A DNA stretch of 64,000 nt. It comes from Microbacterium sp. ProA8 (GTDB lineage Bacteria > Actinomycetota > Actinomycetes > Actinomycetales > Microbacteriaceae). Shown piece after piece: positions 26,201 to 33,747 of this stretch. The notes beneath the pieces are model-generated. The model saw only the letters and a list, made by a program, of their open reading frames with translations, was not told where the DNA came from and made no database searches. Numbering within the stretch: the first letter of the stretch is position 1; each line of letters starts with the position of its first letter. Location: NCBI RefSeq assembly GCF_039905635.1, contig NZ_CP157000.1, forward strand, positions 2,604,001 through 2,668,000, in the 5' to 3' direction. The position numbers and the translations under genes are program-made.

Positions 26201-26536
26201 CGGGTCGGCATCCACGGCGACCGCGTGCGCCCGCACGATCTGGAACGCGTACGAGGCGACCGACCGCGCCAGCGGACCGGTCGTCGCCACCTGCACGGCG
26301 AGCCCGAGGCGATCGCGCAACGCCGTCGCCGTCTGTCGCGACGGCGTGAGGACGAGCACGGTGTCGGGGTCGACGCCGGCCTCGACCAGCGCCGCCACGC
26401 GCGCGACGAGCGTCTCGGTCTTGCCGGTTCCGGGGGCCCCCACGACGACGCCCGACGCGTCCGCCGGCAGTGCCAGCACGGCCTGCTGCGACGCGTCCGG
26501 CGCATATGTCGCGTGGTCATGGCTGCCCGAGGTCAC
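23294..26536 (-). CDS. adnA: AdnA-like helicase-nuclease subunit
   Basis: A 1080-residue partner of AdnB. Walker A is VVVGAPGTGKTETLVARV (about 30-47), but the Walker B reads VVLVDDAQELT instead of the usual DExQ, and motif III FGDPDVGSGSFRGA is divergent. The C-terminal nuclease shows SGYIDRVEL and VVILDLKTGKRE. Cysteines in ALEECELNWV and EEHCRDEHAYGLCRIH flank the nuclease as in AddB-type iron-sulphur nucleases; only three are evident. It probably contributes one strand-specific nuclease and a weaker motor. GTG start at 26536 follows TAGCGT by six bases (leaderless). Confidence 0.88.
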   Translation of the reverse strand: MTSGSHDHATYAPDASQQAVLALPADASGVVVGAPGTGKTETLVARVAALVEAGVDPDTVLVLTPSRQTATALRDRLGLAVQVATTGPLARSVASYAFQIVRAHAVAVDADPPQLLTGGDEDQIIRDLLEGDEEDEAAGAPRWPDWLGAAIRGTAGFRTEVRTFLAECTTLGIGPARLRELGERHELPAWVALSSFFAEYLQVRDGMRGAHRDAAGLVREAVGLLRTAPAGSPAVDRVRVVLVDDAQELTLGGVELLEAVRARGGAVLAFGDPDVGSGSFRGATPENFARLASSLGAVQVLAGGHRGTPWQRDLVGRVTQRIGAVGVVAHRGAALDAEPDESVRVLSLRSTAEEYDAVARVLRERHVRDGVPWRDCAVIAHDTRQVAALEAELSAREVPARSAGPGRALGAVRPVADLLRLVELASRDDWSFEDVSAALVGTYGRLDVIELRRLRSALRHGELRRLLEAGAENADHAENAPAAETVERSGRDLVLSAMRQPLEFDLLDTREARRAGSLARTLQALREDLDRGATAHELLWTAWDRSGLARTWAELARGNGPLAEQAHRDLDALVALFQAAKRFVERSLDADPRVFVRSILDSGVAEDRLEAPTRDDSVRIMTPAGALGMEFDTVVVAGVQDGVWPNTRLRGSLLDTWRLADAATRADGETMGAFDRRRAAMHDELRLLARALSRATARLIVTAVDDDDTGPSVFFELLPDPEPFELDHPVSLRGLVARHRRTLTHQVGRAASAAGRPGTVTAGPAAGSAERAAGQLALLADAGVPGAAPREWYGVSAPTSTGPLRDLAREDIRVSPSRLHALEECELNWVIADLGGDPGGTTAGLGTIIHAALEHAAGHDEAALWAEVQSRWGELTFEAAWRDRAEQTRARDLVRRLHLYLRRFDDAGGTLIGAEPHFEVEIPLDDLPRTEEHPATAEEHRVILSGYIDRVELTPEGTVVILDLKTGKREPQTDAKVLDNPQLGAYQLAFESGAIPEVDGHASGGAKLLVLRPTATKSDYVTPWQPPFDDERRDAFLGRIRTAVTIMRGETFTAPYEEHCRDEHAYGLCRIHTVGAVSAS

Positions 26537-26542
26537 CCTTCG

Positions 26543-26548
26543 ACGCTA
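26543..26548 (-). promoter_or_regulatory. -10 box of adnAB (leaderless)
   Basis: TAGCGT on the minus strand, six bases before the adnA GTG at 26536. It shares the 157-base gap with the plus-strand TAGAGT (26620-26625), a candidate -10 for the DUF3107 gene. Confidence 0.5.
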
Positions 26549-26693
26549 GCGCGGCCGGCCGACATCGGCCGTTCGCCCAGAGCGTTCCGGCCGCGGGCGG
26601 ATGCCCCTCCGCCGTGTCGTAGAGTTGCCATGCGTCCGGGGACCCTCAGCCTTTCGGCAAGAACATCGTCGCCCCGCGCAGGAGGTCAGTCAC

Positions 26694-26918
26694 GTGGAGA
26701 TCCGCATCGGCATCGCGAACACCGGCCGCGAGCTCAACTTCGACACGAACGAGCCGGCGGCCGACGTGAAGAAGTCCGTCGCCGCAGCGCTCGACGCCGG
26801 CGCCACGCACGTGACGTTCGCCGACGCCAAGGGCAACTCGTACATCGTCCCCACCGCGGCACTGGCCTACATCGAGCTCGGCTCCGAGGAATCCCGCCGC
26901 GTCGGCTTCGTGGCCTGA
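26694..26918 (+). CDS. DUF3107 family protein
   Basis: A 74-residue conserved actinobacterial protein (mycobacterial TB9.4 family) beginning MEIRIGIANTGRELNF. It is small, soluble and of unknown role. GTG start at 26694 has a strong GGAGGT eight bases upstream; a -10 TAGAGT at 26620-26625 would give a leader of roughly 60 bases. It is followed by a small membrane protein gene 13 bases downstream, so the two may be co-transcribed. Confidence 0.88.
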   Translation: MEIRIGIANTGRELNFDTNEPAADVKKSVAAALDAGATHVTFADAKGNSYIVPTAALAYIELGSEESRRVGFVA

Positions 26919-26931
26919 CCGGATTCGTGAC

Positions 26932-27222
26932 GTGCAGATCCTCATCGCCTTCATCGTCGGCGCGGTCATCGGCGTCGGCATCCACTTCCAGCTGCACCAG
27001 CGCCTCACGCGCGGTGTCGTGCTCGCTCCCATGATCGGCGCCGTCTCGGCGGGCCTCGCGTGGGCGATCCTCACGTGGCTGGGCGTCGGCATCGACACCC
27101 CGTGGCCCTGGCTGGCGGCGCTGGTGGTGCCGATCGTCGTCACCTACCCGGCGGTTCTGGCGATCTCGCGCAGCCGCGTCGCACACGACGCCCGCGAGAA
27201 GACCCGTCTCGGCATCGGCTGA
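26932..27222 (+). CDS. Small membrane protein of unknown function
   Basis: A 96-residue protein with three hydrophobic segments (about 2-18, 30-52 and 58-78) and a short charged cytoplasmic tail. GTG start at 26932. No family recognised. It lies just downstream of DUF3107 and is convergent with the ferritin-fold gene, whose stop is 18 bases away. Confidence 0.65.
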   Translation: MQILIAFIVGAVIGVGIHFQLHQRLTRGVVLAPMIGAVSAGLAWAILTWLGVGIDTPWPWLAALVVPIVVTYPAVLAISRSRVAHDAREKTRLGIG

Positions 27223-27240
27223 CGCCGCCGACACTGCCGT

Positions 27241-27954
27241 TCAGGCGGCGAGGCCCATCGCGTCCATGCGACGTGAGTGGGCGGCCATGAGCTCGGTGAA
27301 GACCGGCTCGACCTTCTGCTCCTCGGCGCGTCCCAGTGACACGGGTCGCAGCGCCGCGCGCGCGATCAGCAGCGTGTCCCCCACCAGTCGGCGGCCCCAG
27401 AGCGCGAGCAGCGACTTCCACTCGGGGTCGCTGGCGATGGTCTCGGCGATCAGCTCGACGATGGCCTGGCGGTCGTCGTCGGCCTGGAGGATCCGGGCGA
27501 CACGGTCACCGGTGTCGCCGTAGCTCGCCGACAGGGCGAGGTAGAAGTCGTCGAGCATCCCCGCGGTGATGTGCACCGACAGCATGGTCTCCTGCGAGCG
27601 GACGCCGTGCGTGGCCGCGCGGAAGCCGTCGAGCGGCTCCCGGAACGGGCGCATGATCTCGGTCGGGTCGTCGCCCCGCTCGCGGATCAGCGCGACCAGC
27701 GCCTCGTGCTTGGTGAGCGCGGCGCCGGCAGCACGCGACACCGCCTCCTTCTCGCCGAGCTCGGGAGTGGTCTGGATCAGCTCGGTCAGCGTCTCGAAGA
27801 ATCCGAGCTGCAGATAGGCGGCCTGGCCGAGGAACGTATCGATGTCGGGAGCCAGCTCTTCGAAGTCGACACGATCGCCGCCGCTCAGCTCGTCACGCGA
27901 GCGCAGCTGGAGCTTGCGGCCCGTGTCGCGCCGCTCCCAGAACCACTTCACCAT
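27241..27954 (-). CDS. Ferritin-like fold protein (MiaE_2/DUF3145-neighbour type)
   Basis: A 237-residue mostly helical protein of the actinobacterial ferritin-like family annotated as MiaE-like. Acidic/His residues are spread over helices as in TKHEALVALIRERG and SVHITAGMLDDFYLALS, but I cannot confirm a complete diiron site. Start at 27954 (MVKWFWERRDT) follows TAGGCT by seven bases and has no ribosome binding site; an upstream extension would run into the helicase promoter. In mycobacteria the homologue also lies beside the DEAD-box helicase and TB9.4. Function unknown. Confidence 0.78.
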   Translation of the reverse strand: MVKWFWERRDTGRKLQLRSRDELSGGDRVDFEELAPDIDTFLGQAAYLQLGFFETLTELIQTTPELGEKEAVSRAAGAALTKHEALVALIRERGDDPTEIMRPFREPLDGFRAATHGVRSQETMLSVHITAGMLDDFYLALSASYGDTGDRVARILQADDDRQAIVELIAETIASDPEWKSLLALWGRRLVGDTLLIARAALRPVSLGRAEEQKVEPVFTELMAAHSRRMDAMGLAA

Positions 27955-27961
27955 GCACGAA

Positions 27962-27967
27962 AGCCTA
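27962..27967 (-). promoter_or_regulatory. -10 box of the ferritin-fold gene (leaderless)
   Basis: TAGGCT on the minus strand, seven bases before the ATG at 27954. Confidence 0.45.
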
Positions 27968-28008
27968 CGAGGCGCCGACCTCCACGTGTTCGCACCGGAT
28001 CCCTCGGG

Positions 28009-28166
28009 TATCGTGGGTGACGTCCCCGGCGTCGGATCGGGGCGCCCGCGCCTGTGGGAGAGAAGGGCGTGGACCGCACTTCCGCCCGCGCGGTGGCCTC
28101 GACGAGGCTGCAACCGCGCCCGGGCAAGAACCCAGGCAGCATCTCACTGTCGGACAGGCACACATC
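28009..28166 (+). promoter_or_regulatory. Candidate promoter and long 5' leader of the DEAD-box helicase
   Basis: A -10-like TATCGT (28009-28014) would give a leader of about 145 bases before the GTG at 28167. The stretch is GC-rich with potential for structure and has only a weak ribosome binding site near its end. Alternatively translation could start at an upstream GTG (28017) and run in frame. Helicases of this type are often regulated through long leaders, but that is inference. Confidence 0.35.
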
Positions 28167-29699
28167 GTGACGACCTTCGCCGAACTCGGCGTTGATCAGG
28201 ACATCGTCGAGGCTCTTGCCGTAAAAGGCATCGTCGACGCGTTCCCCATCCAGGAGCAGACCATCCCCCTCGGCCTTCCCGGCCAGGACATCATCGGCCA
28301 GGCCAAGACCGGCACCGGCAAGACGTTCGGCTTCGGCATCCCCGTCGTCCAGCGTCTCGGACCCACCCCGGCGCCCGGCGTCAAGGCGCTCATCGTGGTG
28401 CCGACCCGCGAGCTGTGCGTCCAGGTCTACGAAGACATGGACATGCTGACGTCGGGCCGGCCGACGAGCGTCGTCGCCATCTACGGCGGCAAGGCCTACG
28501 AGGGCCAGATCGACCAGCTGAAGGCCGGCGCGCAGATCGTCGTGGGCACCCCGGGGCGCCTCATCGACCTGAACAACCAGCGCCTCCTCGACCTCTCGCA
28601 CGCGACCGAGGTCGTGCTCGACGAGGCCGACAAGATGCTCGACCTCGGCTTCCTGCCCGACATCGAGAAGATCTTCTCGAAGGTGCCGGCCATCCGTCAC
28701 ACGCAGCTCTTCTCGGCCACGATGCCCGGCCCGATCGTCGCCCTCGCGCGCCGGTTCATGTCGAACCCCATCCACATCCGCGCGACCGATCCCGACGAGG
28801 GCCTCACGCAGGCGAACATCAAGCACCTCGTCTACCGGGCGCACTCGCTGGACAAGGACGAGGTCATCGCGCGCATCCTGCAGGCCGAGGGTCGCGGCAA
28901 GTCCGTCATCTTCACCCGCACCAAGCGCGCCGCCCAGAAGCTCGTCGACGAGCTGAACGATCGCGGCTTCAACGCCGGCGCCGTGCACGGCGACATGAGC
29001 CAGGAGGCGCGCGAGCGCTCGATGGCGGGCTTCAAGGCGGGCAAGAAGGACGTGCTCATCGCCACCGACGTGGCCGCGCGCGGCATCGACGTCGACGACG
29101 TCACGCACGTCATCAACCACACCATCCCCGACGACGAGAAGGCGTACCTGCACCGCGCCGGTCGCACCGGCCGTGCCGGCAAGACCGGCATCGCGGTCAC
29201 CTTCGTGGACTGGGACGACCTGCACAAGTGGGCCCTCATCAACCGTGCGCTCGAGTTCGGTCAGCCGGAGCCCGTCGAGACGTACTCCTCGAGCCCGCAC
29301 CTGTTCACCGATCTCGACATCCCGGCCGGCACGAAGGGGCGCATCGTGACCGCCCCGAAGACCCAGGCCGTCCGCGTGCAGCCCGAGCGGGCGACGGATG
29401 CCGCAGCCGAGGTCGAGACGAACGGACAGGCCCCCGCGCGCCGGCGTCGTCGGCGCCGCGGCGGTGACGCCGAGCGCGTCGGCTCGACGTTCGAGCCGCT
29501 CGAAGGCGCAGGTTCCGCCCCGTCGGAGAACGGCACGACGTCCCCGGACGGCGACCGCTCGACCGAGGGCGGCGGCACGCACGACGGCGGCGGCAAGGAG
29601 CACCACGACGGAAAGCCCGCGCCCCGCCGGCGCCGGCGTCGCCGTGGCGGCAGCGGCGGAGGGTCCGCCCCCGCGGGCGGCGCCACGGTCGGCGCCTGA
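28167..29699 (+). CDS. DEAD-box ATP-dependent RNA helicase (RhlE-like)
   Basis: A 510-residue RNA helicase. The Q motif IQEQTIPLGLPGQDIIGQ precedes Walker A AKTGTGKT; motif II is VLDEADKMLDLGF; motif III is FSATMP; motif VI is HRAGRTGRAGKTG. The C-terminal 130 residues are Arg/Gly-rich with two RRRRRRRGG blocks, an RNA-binding tail common in actinobacterial members. Role: unwinding of structured RNA, probably in ribosome assembly, decay or cold adaptation. The chosen GTG start (VTTFAELG) is the conserved protein start; the region upstream may be leader or extension. Confidence 0.88.
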   Translation: MTTFAELGVDQDIVEALAVKGIVDAFPIQEQTIPLGLPGQDIIGQAKTGTGKTFGFGIPVVQRLGPTPAPGVKALIVVPTRELCVQVYEDMDMLTSGRPTSVVAIYGGKAYEGQIDQLKAGAQIVVGTPGRLIDLNNQRLLDLSHATEVVLDEADKMLDLGFLPDIEKIFSKVPAIRHTQLFSATMPGPIVALARRFMSNPIHIRATDPDEGLTQANIKHLVYRAHSLDKDEVIARILQAEGRGKSVIFTRTKRAAQKLVDELNDRGFNAGAVHGDMSQEARERSMAGFKAGKKDVLIATDVAARGIDVDDVTHVINHTIPDDEKAYLHRAGRTGRAGKTGIAVTFVDWDDLHKWALINRALEFGQPEPVETYSSSPHLFTDLDIPAGTKGRIVTAPKTQAVRVQPERATDAAAEVETNGQAPARRRRRRRGGDAERVGSTFEPLEGAGSAPSENGTTSPDGDRSTEGGGTHDGGGKEHHDGKPAPRRRRRRRGGSGGGSAPAGGATVGA

Positions 29700-29710
29700 T
29701 TCGTCTTCAC

Positions 29711-29743
29711 CGGTCGCGGTGCCGTCACACGGCACCGCGACCG
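29711..29743. terminator. Hairpin terminator after the DEAD-box gene
   Basis: A perfect 15-base stem (29711-29725 with 29729-29743) with a three-base loop begins 11 bases after the stop codon. No U-tract. Confidence 0.75.
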
Positions 29744-29805
29744 CGCTATGGTGAGCGCAAGCGGCGCACGTGGCGCCGCAACCTCGCAGTCAAGAAAGGC
29801 GAATC

Positions 29806-30240
29806 GTGCACATCCTCGATGCCGTCACCACCGCATATGAGTACCAGGGCTTCTGGGGCTCCTTCTGGGACATCATCTGGTGGTTCCTCTGGATCTTCTT
29901 CTTCATGGCGTACCTGTTCGCGCTGTTCGCCGTCATCGGCGACCTGTTCCGCGACCACACGCTGAACGGGTGGTGGAAGGCGGTCTGGATCATCTTCCTG
30001 ATCTTCGTCCCGTTCCTGACGCTGCTCGTCTACCTGATCGCCCGCGGCAACGGCATGGCCCAGCGCAGCGCGAAGCAGGCGGCCGAGCTGCAGAGCGCGC
30101 AGGACGCCTACATCAAGTCCGTGGCGGGCTCCGGCGGCGCCAGCGCTGCCGACGAGATCGCCAAGGCCAAGGGTCTGCTGGACGCCGGCACGATCACGCA
30201 GGCCGAGTACGACGCGCTGAAGGCCCGGGCGCTGAGCTGA
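29806..30240 (+). CDS. PLDc_N/SHOCT-domain membrane protein
   Basis: A 144-residue protein with two membrane helices (about 22-45 and 55-78; GWWKAVWIIFLIFVPFLTLLVYLIARG is split by the second) typical of the PLDc_N phospholipase D-nuclease N-terminal domain, and a C-terminal SHOCT motif (IAKAKGLLDAGTITQAEYDA). SHOCT domains mediate oligomerisation or membrane association. GTG start at 29806 with GAAAGG upstream. Function unknown. Confidence 0.82.
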   Translation: MHILDAVTTAYEYQGFWGSFWDIIWWFLWIFFFMAYLFALFAVIGDLFRDHTLNGWWKAVWIIFLIFVPFLTLLVYLIARGNGMAQRSAKQAAELQSAQDAYIKSVAGSGGASAADEIAKAKGLLDAGTITQAEYDALKARALS

Positions 30241-30266
30241 TCAGCACTCGGGGCTGATCAGCTCAG
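30232..30266. terminator. Hairpin overlapping the stop codon of the SHOCT gene
   Basis: A 14-base perfect stem (30232-30245 with 30253-30266) encloses a seven-base loop. The left arm includes the last codons and the TGA (30238-30240) of the SHOCT gene. Confidence 0.6.
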
Positions 30267-30282
30267 AGCTGATCGCGACCGC

Positions 30283-30324
30283 GAAACGCCCCTGTCCGCC
30301 CTCACGGGTAGACGGGGGCGTTTC
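30283..30324. terminator. Hairpin at the 3' end of the PHP gene
   Basis: GAAACGCCCCTGTC (30283-30296) pairs with GACGGGGGCGTTTC (30311-30324), with one G:U pair. The right arm lies within the last codons of the minus-strand PHP gene. Likely terminates both convergent genes. Confidence 0.6.
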
Positions 30325-31165
30325 CGGTCGCCCGCGCGATGATGCGCGCGACCATCTCGTCGGTGGTGGTGTTCTCGCCCGGCTGATTGGGCTTTCCCAG
30401 GCCGTGGTAGTCGCTCGAGCCGGTGACGATGAGATCGCGTTCCCGGCAGAGCTCCCGCAGGGTGGTGAGCGCGGGGTCCCGGTTCTCGCGGTGTCCCAGT
30501 TCGAAGCCCGCGAGGCCGGCATCCAGCATCCGCTCCATCAGCCGCTGGGGCAGCAGCCCGGCCCGGCCCGCGGGGTGGGCGATGACGGGCACTCCCCCGG
30601 CGCCGGCGACGAGCCCCACGGCGGTCACCGGATCGGGGGCGTACAGCGCGACGTAGTAGTCGCCGCCGGGGTTCAGTATTCCGGCGAAGGCCTCCGCCCG
30701 ATCGCGCACGAGGCCCCGCGCCACGAGGGCGTCGGCGATGTGCGGGCGGCCGACGGTCGCGCCGTCGGTCGTCTGCTCGAGGATGTCGTCCCACACCACG
30801 TCGTAGTCGCGGGAGATCCGGTCGGCCATGAGCCGTGCGCGATCGAGCCGCGACGAGCGGATGCGGGTGGTCTCAGCCCGCAGTGCCGGCTCGTCGGGAT
30901 CGGGCAGGTACGCCAGCACGTGAACGCTCCGCCATTCGTGGCGCGCCGACAGCTCCATGCCGGGCACGAACGTCATGCCGAGCGAGGTCGCCGCATCCGC
31001 CGCCTCGGCCCACCCCGACGTCGTGTCGTGGTCGGTCAGCGCCGCGGTCCGCACCCCGTGCCGGTGGGCGGACGCCATCACCTCGGCCGGGGGCTGCGTG
31101 CCGTCGGAGTTCGCCGAGTGCAGATGCAGATCGCTCGGTCCTTCGAAGCGCTGGGAGCCGGGCAT
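30302..31165 (-). CDS. PHP-domain phosphoesterase (nucleoside bisphosphatase/RNase AM-like)
   Basis: A 287-residue PHP metallo-phosphoesterase. Metal ligands are His14/His16/Asp21 in DLHLHSANSDG, Asp45/His46/Asp47 in LTDHDT, Glu71 in GMELSA, and later GRPHIA, VIAHPAG and GSSDYHG. The fold and spacing match the YciV branch, whose members hydrolyse 3',5'-nucleoside bisphosphates and trim 5' ends of RNA. Start at 31165; GGAGG abuts the ATG too closely to work as a ribosome binding site, while TACCCT six bases upstream indicates a leaderless mRNA. Confidence 0.85.
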   Translation of the reverse strand: MPGSQRFEGPSDLHLHSANSDGTQPPAEVMASAHRHGVRTAALTDHDTTSGWAEAADAATSLGMTFVPGMELSARHEWRSVHVLAYLPDPDEPALRAETTRIRSSRLDRARLMADRISRDYDVVWDDILEQTTDGATVGRPHIADALVARGLVRDRAEAFAGILNPGGDYYVALYAPDPVTAVGLVAGAGGVPVIAHPAGRAGLLPQRLMERMLDAGLAGFELGHRENRDPALTTLRELCRERDLIVTGSSDYHGLGKPNQPGENTTTDEMVARIIARATGNAPVYP

Positions 31166-31171
31166 CCTCCG

Positions 31172-31177
31172 AGGGTA
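31172..31177 (-). promoter_or_regulatory. -10 box of the PHP gene (leaderless)
   Basis: TACCCT on the minus strand, six bases before the ATG at 31165. Confidence 0.5.
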
Positions 31178-31235
31178 GCGCGGCGCCGACTCGCGCCACG
31201 CCCGCGGCGCTGACGGATCTCACAGCCTGCTCGCA

Positions 31236-31241
31236 TAGAGT
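31236..31241 (+). promoter_or_regulatory. -10 box of the EEP-family gene (leaderless)
   Basis: TAGAGT, seven bases before the GTG at 31249, divergent from the PHP promoter 59 bases away. Confidence 0.5.
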
Positions 31242-31248
31242 CGCCGTC

Positions 31249-32271
31249 GTGCTTCGCCTGCTCGGGATCCTGGTGATCGCGCTGAGCGCGATCGCCTCAG
31301 CGGTGCTCACGTTCCCCGGCTTCTTCCGCGTCGAGCGCATCTACCCGATCGCCCAGATCGTGTCGTTCCGCGGCATCCTCGCGCTCGCCTTCGCCGCTGC
31401 CGCGCTGCTGGCGCTCCTCTTCGCGATCGTGCGGCCGCTGCGCGCGTTCGCCCTGTCGATCGCGCTCCTCGCCGGCATCGCGACGGTGGCGAACGTCGCG
31501 GTGCTGTCGGGGCGCGGCGGCCTCGGCACCGACCCGCTCCCGGCCAAGACCGACGCGAGCATCCGCGTGATGACCTGGAACACGGCGGGTCCGGCGACGC
31601 CGCCCGAGACGATCGCGAAGATCGCCGTGGCGATGGATGCCGACATCGTGGCCCTCCCCGAGACCACCATCGAGACGGGCGAGAGCGTCGCCCTCGCGAT
31701 GCGCGACCTCGGACACCGGATGTGGGCGCACCACGCCTCCGATCCCTCCACGGAATGGGATGCCGGATCGACGACGCTGCTGATCTCGCCCGACTTGGGC
31801 GACTACGCGGTCATCGAGTCCTCCCTCGACGGGACGAGCAACACCTCCACCGTGCCCAGCGCCGTCGCGATGCCGGTGTCGGGCGAGGGCCCCATCGTGG
31901 TGGCCGTGCACGCGGTCGCCCCTCGGCCGAGCTACATGCAGAGCTGGCGCGACGACCTGCAGTGGCTGGCGGATCAGTGCGGCGACGGCAACGTGATCAT
32001 GGCCGGCGACTTCAACGCGACCGTCGACCACATGGCCGGTCTCGGGCTCGACGGCGGCACCCTCGGCCACTGCACCGACGCCGCCGTCCAAACCGGCAAC
32101 GGCGCGCTCGGCACCTGGTCGGCGCAGATGCCGGCCATCCTCGGCACCCCCATCGACCACGTGATGGCCACGCCTCAGTGGCGCGCATCCGGGTCATTGG
32201 TGCTGCGGTCGCTCGACGACTCGGGCTCGGACCATCGCCCGCTGATCGTGCAGTACGAGCCGGCCGGCTGA
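31249..32271 (+). CDS. Membrane-anchored endonuclease/exonuclease/phosphatase-family protein
   Basis: A 340-residue protein. Three hydrophobic helices (about 1-20, 38-58 and 65-88) precede an extracytoplasmic EEP (DNase I-like) domain with VMTWNTAG, the acidic IVALPETT, VIMAGDFNAT and a C-terminal GSDHRPLIV, the catalytic His region. Such proteins hydrolyse phosphodiesters in lipids or nucleic acids outside the cell; the substrate is unknown. GTG start follows a leaderless -10. The gene is followed 40 bases later by aminopeptidase P. Confidence 0.85.
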   Translation: MLRLLGILVIALSAIASAVLTFPGFFRVERIYPIAQIVSFRGILALAFAAAALLALLFAIVRPLRAFALSIALLAGIATVANVAVLSGRGGLGTDPLPAKTDASIRVMTWNTAGPATPPETIAKIAVAMDADIVALPETTIETGESVALAMRDLGHRMWAHHASDPSTEWDAGSTTLLISPDLGDYAVIESSLDGTSNTSTVPSAVAMPVSGEGPIVVAVHAVAPRPSYMQSWRDDLQWLADQCGDGNVIMAGDFNATVDHMAGLGLDGGTLGHCTDAAVQTGNGALGTWSAQMPAILGTPIDHVMATPQWRASGSLVLRSLDDSGSDHRPLIVQYEPAG

Positions 32272-32311
32272 GCCTGTCTCGCGCCCGCGGTCGCGTGCGA
32301 GACTGGAGGGC

Positions 32312-33742
32312 ATGAGCAGCGCAGCCAGCGAGCAGTCCACCGGCGCCACGAGCACCACCGAGACCGCGACCCCGCCCTCCACCAGCACCAACCGCCGCCA
32401 GCCATTCGGTCAGGGCTTCCTCGACACCATCTCCACCGGGTGGGCCGAGCGTCCCGACACGATGCCGCCCGCGCGCGCGCAGGCGCCGTTCGCCGCGGCG
32501 CGCCGCGACGCCGTCTCTGCCGCCTTCCCCGGCAAGCGCCTGGTGATCCCCGCGGGCGAGCTGAAGCAGCGCAGCAACGACACCGACTACCCCTTCCGCG
32601 CGCATTCCGCGTTCTCGCACCTGACGGGCTGGGCGTCGGACTCGGAGCCCGGTGGCGTTCTGGTGTTCGAGCCCCGCACCTCCGGCGGTCACGAGGTCAC
32701 GCTGTACTTCCGCGAGCGCGCCGACCGCACGACGAGCGAGTTCTACTCGGATGCCTCGATCGGCGAGTTCTGGATCGGTCCGCGCCCCGCGCTGGCCGGC
32801 GTCGGCGCCGAGCTCGGTCTCGCCACCGCGCACATCGACGACTTCGAGGCGGCCGACGGCGACGTCGTGCTCGACGAGGACGACGAGCTGACGCGGTTCG
32901 TCTCGGAGCTGCGGCTGGTGAAGGACGCCTACGAGATCGGCCAGATGGAGCTCGCCGTCCAGGTCACAGCCTCCGGCTTCGACGACATCGTCGCGCATCT
33001 CCCGGCCATCGTCGAGCATCCCCGCGGCGAGCGCATCGTCGAGGGCGTGTTCCATCAGCGGGCGCGCAGCGACGGCAACGCGGTCGGCTACGACACGATC
33101 GCGGCATCCGGTCCCCACGCCTGCTACCTGCACTGGACGCGCAACGACGGCGCCGTCGTGCCGGGCGATCTCATCCTGATCGACGCCGGCGTCGAGGTCG
33201 ACAGCCTCTACACCGCCGACATCACTCGCACGCTGCCGGTGAGCGGCCGCTTCACCGACGTGCAGCGCAAGGTCTACGAGACGGTGCGCGAGGCTGCCGA
33301 CGCGGCCTTCGCGGCCGCGAAGCCGGGGGTGAAGTTCCGCTCGGTGCACGAGGCGGCGATGCAGGTGATCGCGGCGCGGGTCGCCGAATGGGGCCTGCTG
33401 CCGGTGTCGGCGGAGGAGGCTCTCGATGCCGACAGCGGCGGCCACCACCGCCGCTACATGGTGCACGGCACGAGCCACCACCTCGGCATCGACGTGCACG
33501 ACTGCGCGCAGGCGCGTCGTGACATGTACTACGACGGCATCCTGGAGCCGGGCATGGTCTTCACGATCGAGCCGGGCCTGTACTTCCAGATCGACGACCT
33601 CACCGTCCCGGAGGAGTACCGCGGGATCGGCGTGCGCATCGAGGACGACATCCTGATGACGGCGGACGGCCCGGTCAACCTGTCGGCCGCCATCCCGCGT
33701 ACCGCCGACGAGGTCGAGGCCTGGATCGCCGGAGCCCGCTGA
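32312..33742 (+). CDS. Xaa-Pro aminopeptidase (M24B, aminopeptidase P)
   Basis: A 476-residue M24 metallopeptidase with an N-terminal creatinase-like domain (about 55-190) and a C-terminal pita-bread domain. Metal ligands are Asp291 (LILIDAGVEVD), Asp303 (TADITRT), His389 (GTSHHLG), Glu420 (FTIEPGLY) and Glu444 (RIEDDIL). It removes N-terminal residues preceding proline. The first 30 residues are a Ser/Thr-rich disordered stretch. It ends five bases before the gamma-glutamyltransferase GTG, suggesting a peptide-degradation operon. Confidence 0.93.
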   Translation: MSSAASEQSTGATSTTETATPPSTSTNRRQPFGQGFLDTISTGWAERPDTMPPARAQAPFAAARRDAVSAAFPGKRLVIPAGELKQRSNDTDYPFRAHSAFSHLTGWASDSEPGGVLVFEPRTSGGHEVTLYFRERADRTTSEFYSDASIGEFWIGPRPALAGVGAELGLATAHIDDFEAADGDVVLDEDDELTRFVSELRLVKDAYEIGQMELAVQVTASGFDDIVAHLPAIVEHPRGERIVEGVFHQRARSDGNAVGYDTIAASGPHACYLHWTRNDGAVVPGDLILIDAGVEVDSLYTADITRTLPVSGRFTDVQRKVYETVREAADAAFAAAKPGVKFRSVHEAAMQVIAARVAEWGLLPVSAEEALDADSGGHHRRYMVHGTSHHLGIDVHDCAQARRDMYYDGILEPGMVFTIEPGLYFQIDDLTVPEEYRGIGVRIEDDILMTADGPVNLSAAIPRTADEVEAWIAGAR

Positions 33743-33747
33743 GCGCT

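Noticed and set aside
23258..27034. Very long plus-strand open frame opposite adnA
   Set aside because: Over 1,200 codons of Arg/His-rich sequence without any domain, while the minus strand encodes a complete helicase-nuclease.
27948..29735. Antisense open frame opposite the DEAD-box helicase
   Set aside because: Shadow of the helicase; Gly/Asp/Arg-rich with no motif.
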